From Vibrio europaeus (lineage in GTDB: Bacteria; Pseudomonadota; Gammaproteobacteria; Enterobacterales; Vibrionaceae), in the NCBI RefSeq assembly GCF_001695575.1, contig NZ_LUAX01000004.1:184001-248000 (forward strand): a stretch of DNA of 64,000 nt, written 5' to 3'. Of the stretch, positions 58,424 to 64,000 are shown piece by piece. Made by a program: the position numbers and the translations under genes. The notes beneath the pieces were generated by a model. The model searched no databases. It was given only the letters and a program-made list of their open reading frames with translations, and was not told the DNA's origin. Numbering within the stretch: position 1 is the first letter of the stretch; each line of letters starts with the position of its first letter.

Positions 58424-58654
58424 ATGACTATCAATGAACTTAGACATCTTTATCGAGAGCAGCAACTGGTTGAAGCCATCATCGAGCCATCGGCTCAGGA
58501 AGGCAGTTGGATCGTTGAGTTTCGTCATGCCCGTGGAGGTTTTGTTCTTTTAACCGACTCTCATGGTGAAGAATGTCACTATATGAACTTAGACCTCGCG
58601 TCGAAGTCAGCAATGGCGGTAGGTTTCAAACAAGTCAGAGTCGAAGCCAAGTAG
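58424..58654 (+). CDS. Conserved small hypothetical protein upstream of cysJ
   Basis: 76 aa from ATG 58424, with GAAAGGAAT before it. MTINELRHLYREQQLVEAII, then EPSAQEGSWIVEFRHARGGF and LLTDSHGEECHYMNLDLASKSAM. It looks soluble and compact with no known motif. It is probably separate from the cys operon, which starts after a 126-bp gap. Confidence 0.65.
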   Translation: MTINELRHLYREQQLVEAIIEPSAQEGSWIVEFRHARGGFVLLTDSHGEECHYMNLDLASKSAMAVGFKQVRVEAK

Positions 58655-58780
58655 GTGAGTTAGTTCAATTCTTCTCCTTTCTTTAATTCGAAAAGTTATA
58701 AAACATTCACTTCTATTCTTTCTTGTTATTAAAGAGAGTGGTTAATCTATCATCACGCAATGAATAGGGATGTCGAGACC

Positions 58781-60634
58781 ATGTCTTTGAACAAGAACGT
58801 GTCCTCTCAAGGAAACACACCACAAGAATTACCATCAATCGCTGCTCCTCTTAATGATCAACAGCTTAGCTCGCTACAACAGACGGTTACCGATCTGTCG
58901 GCGCAGCAGCTAGCTTGGGTTAGCGGTTATTTCTGGGGATTGGCTCAAGCTCAACCAGCGGCAGCTTCTGCTCCAATTAATCAAGCGGCAGCTGCTGTAG
59001 CGGCTAAACCTGCTGGAAAACTGTCAATTATCTTCGCATCGCAAACGGGCAATGCTAAAGGTGTTGCTGAAGCGCTAGAGCAAGAAGCAAAAGCACAGGG
59101 CATTGCCGTTGAGCTGTTTGATGCCAGTGACTACAAAGGTAAAAACCTTGCCAAAGAAACTCACGTAATTTTCGTGGCATCAACCAATGGTGAAGGTGAA
59201 GCACCAGACAATGCTATCGAGTTGCATGAGTTCTTGCAGTCGAAGAAAGCGCCGAAACTGCCAAATCTGCAATATGGTGTGATTGGCTTAGGTGACTCAA
59301 GCTACGAGTTTTTCTGTCAGACAGGTAAAGACTTTGATGCATTTTTGTCTAAGTTAGGTGCAACTTCATTTATCGATCGTGTTGATCTCGATGTGGACTA
59401 TGAAGCGCCGGCCGCTGAGTGGCGTGCTTCAGCGCTAGAGAAAGTTAAAGAGGCACTATCGTCTGGTACAGAAGCCGAAGTGGTACAACTTCCAGTAGGC
59501 CAAGCGGCACCAGGGCACTCTCCATATAACAAGCAAAATCCTTATACAGCGACATTGCTGACGAGCCAAAAAATAACAGGTCGCGATTCAGGTAAAGATG
59601 TTCGCCATGTAGAGATCGATCTCGAAGAGTCTGGTTTAACTTACCAACCGGGTGATGCGCTAGGCGTATGGTTTGAAAACAGCAGCGATCTCGCTAATGC
59701 CATTTTAGCTAAAGTAGGCCTATCAGGTGTTGAAAGCGTTGAAGTTGATGGCGAGAGCCTATCGATTCATAGCGCTTTGGTCAGCAAGTTCGAGATTACT
59801 GCGGCTAACCCTCAGTTAGTAACTAAGTTTGCAGAACTGTCTGGCAGTAAAAAGCTACAAAAGCTGGTGGAAGATAAAGACAAGTTACGTGAGTACGCTG
59901 GGAATACGCAGGTTGTTGATGTACTTGCTGAGAAGAAGGCCAAGTTATCTGCACAAGAGCTGATTGGTTTATTGCGCCGCTTAACTCCGCGTCTTTACTC
60001 TATCGCATCAAGCCAAAGTGAAGTGGATGAAGAAGTTCATCTAACGGTAGGCTTAGTTGAATACGACAAAGGGGATGAAAAGCGTTACGGAGGGGCATCG
60101 AGCTTCTTATCACAGCGCTTGGAAGAAGGCGGCGAGGTGAAATTATTTGTTGAGAACAACAATAACTTCAAGCTACCTCAAGATGACAACACCCCTGTGA
60201 TCATGATTGGCCCTGGTACAGGTATTGCGCCATTCCGTAGCTTTATTCAAGAGCGTGATAACCGAGATGCAGAAGGTAAGAACTGGTTGTTCTTCGGTGA
60301 TCGCACCTTTACTCAAGATTTCCTCTACCAAGTGGAGTGGCAGAAGTACCTTAAATCTGGATTACTCAATCGCCTTGATGTGGCATTCAGCCGTGATCAA
60401 GCAGAGAAAGTCTATGTCCAACACCGCATTCTAGAAAATGCCGAGCAAGTATGGCAGTGGATCCAAGAAGGCGCTTACATCTATGTTTGTGGCGATGCAA
60501 CACGCATGGCGAAAGATGTGCATGAAGCCTTGATTCACGTTACAGAGCAACAAGGCAAGCTATCACGAGATGATGCGGAAGAATTTATTAACGAACTACG
60601 TAAAGCGAAACGTTATCAAAGGGATGTGTACTAA
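58781..60634 (+). CDS. cysJ: Sulfite reductase (NADPH) flavoprotein, alpha subunit
   Basis: 617 aa from ATG 58781 (GGGATG 9 bp upstream); an ATG at 58760 would add seven residues. N-terminal flavodoxin domain (about 80-220, [18 protein letters not shown] binding FMN), FAD domain ([17 protein letters not shown]) and NADPH domain ([31 protein letters not shown]), ending in RYQRDVY. It passes electrons from NADPH to CysI. Its regulation by CysB is known in enterics; no site was identified here. Confidence 0.96.
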   Translation: MSLNKNVSSQGNTPQELPSIAAPLNDQQLSSLQQTVTDLSAQQLAWVSGYFWGLAQAQPAAASAPINQAAAAVAAKPAGKLSIIFASQTGNAKGVAEALEQEAKAQGIAVELFDASDYKGKNLAKETHVIFVASTNGEGEAPDNAIELHEFLQSKKAPKLPNLQYGVIGLGDSSYEFFCQTGKDFDAFLSKLGATSFIDRVDLDVDYEAPAAEWRASALEKVKEALSSGTEAEVVQLPVGQAAPGHSPYNKQNPYTATLLTSQKITGRDSGKDVRHVEIDLEESGLTYQPGDALGVWFENSSDLANAILAKVGLSGVESVEVDGESLSIHSALVSKFEITAANPQLVTKFAELSGSKKLQKLVEDKDKLREYAGNTQVVDVLAEKKAKLSAQELIGLLRRLTPRLYSIASSQSEVDEEVHLTVGLVEYDKGDEKRYGGASSFLSQRLEEGGEVKLFVENNNNFKLPQDDNTPVIMIGPGTGIAPFRSFIQERDNRDAEGKNWLFFGDRTFTQDFLYQVEWQKYLKSGLLNRLDVAFSRDQAEKVYVQHRILENAEQVWQWIQEGAYIYVCGDATRMAKDVHEALIHVTEQQGKLSRDDAEEFINELRKAKRYQRDVY

Positions 60635-62370
60635 TGACTTTTTCTACTGAGAATAATAAGCAGGTTGTATTAGGCGAAGAGTTAGGAAAGCTTTCTGATA
60701 ACGAGCGTCTAAAAACGCAAAGTAACTTCTTACGCGGTACGATCGAGCAAGACCTACAAGACAGAATTACGGGTGGTTTTACTGCTGACAACTTTCAGCT
60801 GATTCGTTTCCACGGCATGTATCAGCAAGATGACCGTGACATTCGTAACGAACGTGCAAAGCAAAAACTTGAGCCGCTACATAATGTCATGCTGCGTGCT
60901 CGTATGCCGGGTGGCATTATCAAACCGGATCAGTGGCTAGCGATTGATAAGTTCGCGACTGAGCACTCTCTTTACGGCAGTATTCGCCTGACGACTCGTC
61001 AAACTTTCCAGTTTCATGGGGTGCTTAAGCCGAATATTAAGTTGATGCACCAAACCCTAAACAGTATTGGTATTGATTCGATTGCAACAGCGGGTGATGT
61101 GAACCGCAACGTCTTGTGTACCACTAACCCAATTGAGTCAGAGCTACATCAAGAAGCCTATGAGTGGGCGAAGAAAATCAGTGAGCATTTGCTACCTAAG
61201 ACTAAGGCATACGCAGAAATTTGGCTGGATGGCGAGAAAGTAGAGACAACAGAGGGTGATGAGCCAATCCTAGGTAAGACTTATCTTCCTCGTAAGTTTA
61301 AAACGACGGTAGTAATCCCGCCGCAAAATGATGTTGATGTTCACGCCAACGATCTTAACTTTGTGGCGATTGGTGAGAACGGTAAGCTGGTGGGCTTTAA
61401 TGTTCTAGTCGGTGGTGGCTTGGCAATGACCCACGGTGATACTTCTACTTATGCCCGTCGTGCCGATGATTTTGGATTTGTTCCACTAGAGAAAACTCTT
61501 GATGTTGCAGCGGCAGTGGTTACCACTCAGCGTGACTGGGGTAACCGATCGAATCGTAAGAATGCCAAAACCAAGTACACCTTAGATCGCGTCGGTATCG
61601 ATGTGTTCAAAGCAGAAGTAGAAAAGCGCGCAGGTGCTGAGTTTGCTGAAAGTCGACCTTATGAATTTACTGACCGCGGCGATCGTATCGGTTGGGTTGA
61701 AGGTATCGATGGTAAACATCACTTAGCATTGTTTATCGAGAACGGACGCTTATTGGACTTCCCAGGTAAACCTCTTAAGACAGGGGTTGCTGAAATAGCC
61801 AAAATCCATAAAGGTGACTTCCGCATGACGGCCAACCAAAACTTAATTGTTGCTGGCGTCTCGAAAAGTCAAAAAGCCAAGATCGAAAAGATCGCACGTG
61901 AACACGGTTTGATTGATGATAGCGTGAGCGAACAGCGTAAGAGCTCGATGGCATGCGTCGCTTTCCCAACTTGTCCACTTGCTATGGCTGAAGCTGAACG
62001 CTTCTTACCTCAGTTTGTAACAGACGTAGAAGGTATACTTGAGAAACACGGCTTGCCAGAAGAAGAAAATATCATCTTACGTGTGACTGGTTGTCCGAAT
62101 GGTTGTGGTCGTGCAATGTTGGCTGAAATCGGCCTAGTCGGTAAAGCTCCAGGGCGCTATAACCTCCACCTAGGTGGTAACCGAGCGGGTACACGCATTC
62201 CAAAGATGTACAAAGAGAACATTACCGATAAGCAGATTCTTGAAGAGATCGATCAACTGGTTGGTCGTTGGGCGCAAGAGCGTGAAACGGGTGAAGGGTT
62301 TGGTGATTTTGCAATTCGTGCTGGAATCATCCAAGAGGTAAAAGTATCGAAGAGGGACTTATATGCTTGA
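60634..62370 (+). CDS. cysI: Sulfite reductase (NADPH) hemoprotein, beta subunit
   Basis: 578 aa. Reduces sulfite to sulfide at a siroheme coupled to a 4Fe-4S cluster. Cluster ligands: the Cys pair in [16 protein letters not shown] and the pair in [14 protein letters not shown], spaced as in the family. [15 protein letters not shown] and DVNRNVLC bind the siroheme. Starts on the last base of the cysJ stop. Confidence 0.98.
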   Translation: MTFSTENNKQVVLGEELGKLSDNERLKTQSNFLRGTIEQDLQDRITGGFTADNFQLIRFHGMYQQDDRDIRNERAKQKLEPLHNVMLRARMPGGIIKPDQWLAIDKFATEHSLYGSIRLTTRQTFQFHGVLKPNIKLMHQTLNSIGIDSIATAGDVNRNVLCTTNPIESELHQEAYEWAKKISEHLLPKTKAYAEIWLDGEKVETTEGDEPILGKTYLPRKFKTTVVIPPQNDVDVHANDLNFVAIGENGKLVGFNVLVGGGLAMTHGDTSTYARRADDFGFVPLEKTLDVAAAVVTTQRDWGNRSNRKNAKTKYTLDRVGIDVFKAEVEKRAGAEFAESRPYEFTDRGDRIGWVEGIDGKHHLALFIENGRLLDFPGKPLKTGVAEIAKIHKGDFRMTANQNLIVAGVSKSQKAKIEKIAREHGLIDDSVSEQRKSSMACVAFPTCPLAMAEAERFLPQFVTDVEGILEKHGLPEEENIILRVTGCPNGCGRAMLAEIGLVGKAPGRYNLHLGGNRAGTRIPKMYKENITDKQILEEIDQLVGRWAQERETGEGFGDFAIRAGIIQEVKVSKRDLYA

Positions 62371-63139
62371 TTCTGTCGCTTCTAAACCTCAGTTAGCGAA
62401 ACTTCTCTCATTAACTAAGACGGAACAAATACTCCAGCTTGGTCAAATTAATGCAGAGTTAGAGCAGCTAACTGCGCAGCAAAGAGTTGCTTGGGCGCTT
62501 GAAAACCTTGAAGGTCAGTTCGCTGTTTCCTCTAGTTTCGGTATTCAGGCTGCTGTTATGTTGCACCTAGTTACTGAGCAAAAGCCTGATATTCCCGTTA
62601 TCTTGACGGATACTGGCTATCTGTTTCCAGAAACCTACCGCTTTATTGATCAGCTTAGTGAGCAGTTGACGCTAAACCTTAAGGTCTATCGCGCAAAAGA
62701 AAGTGCTCACTGGCAGGAAGCGCGTTACGGAAAATTGTGGGAACAAGGTATAGAGGGAATAGAAAAATACAACAAACTAAATAAAGTCGAACCGATGAGG
62801 CGAGCTTTAGATGAGCTTGAGGTAGGGACTTGGTTCTCAGGTTTACGTCGTGAGCAATCTAAAACGCGAGCAAGCTTACCAATCTTATCGATTCAAAATG
62901 GTGTGTTTAAGTTCTTGCCTGTGATCGACTGGACGAATAAAGATGTTCATTACTACCTAGAGCAGAACGGACTTTCTTATCATCCATTGAGAGATGAAGG
63001 TTATCTATCTGTAGGTGATACCCATACAAGCAAAAAGTGGGAGCCGGGTATGAGTGAAGAAGAAACCCGTTTCTTTGGATTGAAACGTGAATGTGGTCTT
63101 CACGAAGAAGATAGCGAGCAAGATGGTTCGGGAATCTAG
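62363..63139 (+). CDS. cysH: Phosphoadenylyl-sulfate (PAPS) reductase
   Basis: 258 aa. Thioredoxin-dependent reduction of PAPS to sulfite. [16 protein letters not shown] is the PP-loop-like site, [13 protein letters not shown] follows, and the C-terminal catalytic ECGLHEE carries the single active Cys. The four-cysteine cluster motif of APS reductases is absent, so it is a PAPS enzyme, consistent with cysC. Overlaps cysI by 8 bp. Confidence 0.97.
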   Translation: MLDSVASKPQLAKLLSLTKTEQILQLGQINAELEQLTAQQRVAWALENLEGQFAVSSSFGIQAAVMLHLVTEQKPDIPVILTDTGYLFPETYRFIDQLSEQLTLNLKVYRAKESAHWQEARYGKLWEQGIEGIEKYNKLNKVEPMRRALDELEVGTWFSGLRREQSKTRASLPILSIQNGVFKFLPVIDWTNKDVHYYLEQNGLSYHPLRDEGYLSVGDTHTSKKWEPGMSEEETRFFGLKRECGLHEEDSEQDGSGI

Positions 63140-63158
63140 TTTTTCCTTCTATATATAG

Positions 63159-63190
63159 AGAGAAAGGTTGCGAGAGCGACCTTTCTTTTT
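63159..63190 (+). terminator. Terminator of cysJIH
   Basis: AGAAAGGTTGC / GCGACCTTTCT with one G-U pair and a GAGA loop, then TTTTT. Confidence 0.88.
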
Positions 63191-63323
63191 GTGTGAAAAA
63201 CAGTAAATGTGGATAAGTCTGTGAGTATTTTGTTGGCTTAATTGGGGTAAAGTTGGATAAATAAGGCTTTGGGTGAAAGTTAGCCTGTTAAACGTTATTT
63301 TTGCAATTTTTTCAAAATAACGC

Positions 63324-63351
63324 TTGCCAATGTGAGCGCGATCTCTATAAT
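63324..63351 (+). promoter_or_regulatory. rRNA operon promoter P1
   Basis: TTGCCA, 16-bp spacer, TATAAT, with an A/T-rich UP-like region upstream (63295-63320) and a GC-rich discriminator (GCCTCCTCG), the signature of growth-rate and ppGpp control. Confidence 0.85.
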
Positions 63352-63451
63352 GCCTCCTCGTCGACAGGGCAAGGGCTCATAAGGGTTCAAGCGAAATCGA
63401 CAGGTTAACTAGCCAAGCGGAAACGCTTAAGAAAAAAGTTTAAAAAAGTGG

Positions 63452-63479
63452 TTGACACTAAAACTTAAAACGCTAGAAT
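63452..63479 (+). promoter_or_regulatory. rRNA operon promoter P2
   Basis: TTGACA, 16-bp spacer, TAGAAT, followed by a GC-rich GGCCGCC discriminator. Confidence 0.85.
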
Positions 63480-63520
63480 GGCCGCCTCTTCCGAAGTGAT
63501 GCGAATCACAAAGAAGAGAA

Positions 63521-63532
63521 GCTCTTTAAAAA
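63521..63532 (+). promoter_or_regulatory. boxA-like antitermination site in rRNA leader
   Basis: GCTCTTTAAAAA resembles the boxA consensus (GCTCTTTAACA) that recruits NusB-S10. The remaining leader up to 63738 is expected to pair with the 16S 3' flank for RNase III; it holds no gene. Confidence 0.6.
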
Positions 63533-63738
63533 TATAGACCTATCAATCTGTGTGGGCACTCGTTGATGATAATCCAATTAGAAACTTCGGTTTCAAATTA
63601 GGTTTCAATGATACGAAGTGACCATTGAATCTTCGGATTCAGCACAGTCAATTCATTATCGTTCTGTTGGAACGATAATAGCTTTAAAATTACATTAGTA
63701 GTTTTGAAGTCAGTATTCATTGAGCCGAACAAAATCTT

Positions 63739-64000
63739 AAATTGAAGAGTTTGATCATGGCTCAGATTGAACGCTGGCGGCAGGCCTAACACATGCAAGT
63801 CGAGCGGAAACGAGTTAACTGAACCTTCGGGGAACGTTAACGGCGTCGAGCGGCGGACGGGTGAGTAATGCCTAGGAAATTGCCCTGATGTGGGGGATAA
63901 CCATTGGAAACGATGGCTAATACCGCATAATGCCTTCGGGCCAAAGAGGGGGACCTTCGGGCCTCTCGCGTCAGGATATGCCTAGGTGGGATTAGCTAGT
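63739..64000 (+). rRNA. rrs: 16S ribosomal RNA, 5' part (cut by window end)
   Basis: Begins AAATTGAAGAGTTTGATCAT, the universal 16S 5' end with the 27F primer region, followed by helix 6 variable sequence and GGCGGACGGGTGAGTAATGCC. The first 262 bases are present. The V1 region (GGAAACGAGTTAACTGAACCT) is of Vibrio type. Confidence 0.99.

Noticed and set aside
62363..63139. CysH considered as an APS reductase
   Set aside because: The paired cysteine cluster motifs of APS reductases are absent, and a CysC kinase is encoded in the same window.

Overview
The window is a chromosomal segment of a Gammaproteobacterium, almost certainly a Vibrio (Vibrionaceae). The evidence is the kefB-yheV-slyD order, a purA-motX pair (MotX belongs to the Vibrio sodium-driven flagellar motor), the rnr-rlmB-S10/spc/alpha ribosomal supercluster, a zur...dusA-pspG neighbourhood, cysteine-assimilation operons and the first 262 bases of a 16S rRNA gene.

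Layout. 1-5.4 kb: potassium efflux (kefB, partial), zinc-ribbon yheV, slyD, isoaspartyl peptidase, purA, motX (behind a near-perfect sigma-28 promoter). 5.5-10.4 kb: an exported amidohydrolase, RNase R and the 23S rRNA methyltransferase RlmB, followed by a block of intergenic repeats. 10.5-24.6 kb: the contiguous S10, spc and alpha operons (rpsJ to rplQ, including secY, rpmJ and rpoA) with their promoters and regulatory leaders. 24.8-30.8 kb: a lipoprotein, FklB, an OapA-like LysM protein, an EamA transporter, a GNAT protein, a Crp-like regulator and CpdB. 31-36.7 kb: a sulfate-activation operon, cobA-cysD-cysN-sulfate transporter-cysC. 36.8-42.6 kb: zur-cheX and a two-gene signalling operon (HD-GYP response regulator followed by a hybrid histidine kinase). 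56.1-58.7 kb: dusA, pspG, an outer-membrane barrel protein. 58.8-63.1 kb: cysJIH. The window ends in an rRNA operon promoter region and the start of 16S rRNA.

The one accessory region is a 13.3-kb provirus integrated in the 5' end of dusA, bounded by a 24-bp direct repeat (42874-42897 and 56146-56169). It is tailless-phage-like and not a tailed prophage: it has an HUH rolling-circle initiator (646 aa), a small packaging-type ATPase (219 aa), a 268-aa protein whose size, position and N-terminal pattern fit the double-jelly-roll major capsid protein of corticovirus PM2, a run of tiny membrane proteins suited to a capsid with an internal lipid membrane, a spike/receptor-binding candidate, an M15-type endolysin and holin-like proteins. 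Its lysogeny module is an S24 (LexA-like) repressor, a PemK/MazF-type protein and a PrtN-like activator, a circuit best known from pyocin control. A tyrosine recombinase lies at the right end. Integration cut off the native dusA start (a 29-codon stub remains) and the provirus supplies a new start codon and N-terminus, so dusA is a host/virus chimera.

Functionally the cys genes form a complete route from sulfate uptake to sulfide (transporter, CysDN, CysC, CysH, CysJI, with CobA making the siroheme precursor for CysI), split into two clusters about 22 kb apart. Calls rest on reading the sequence and on recall of protein families; no database search was run.
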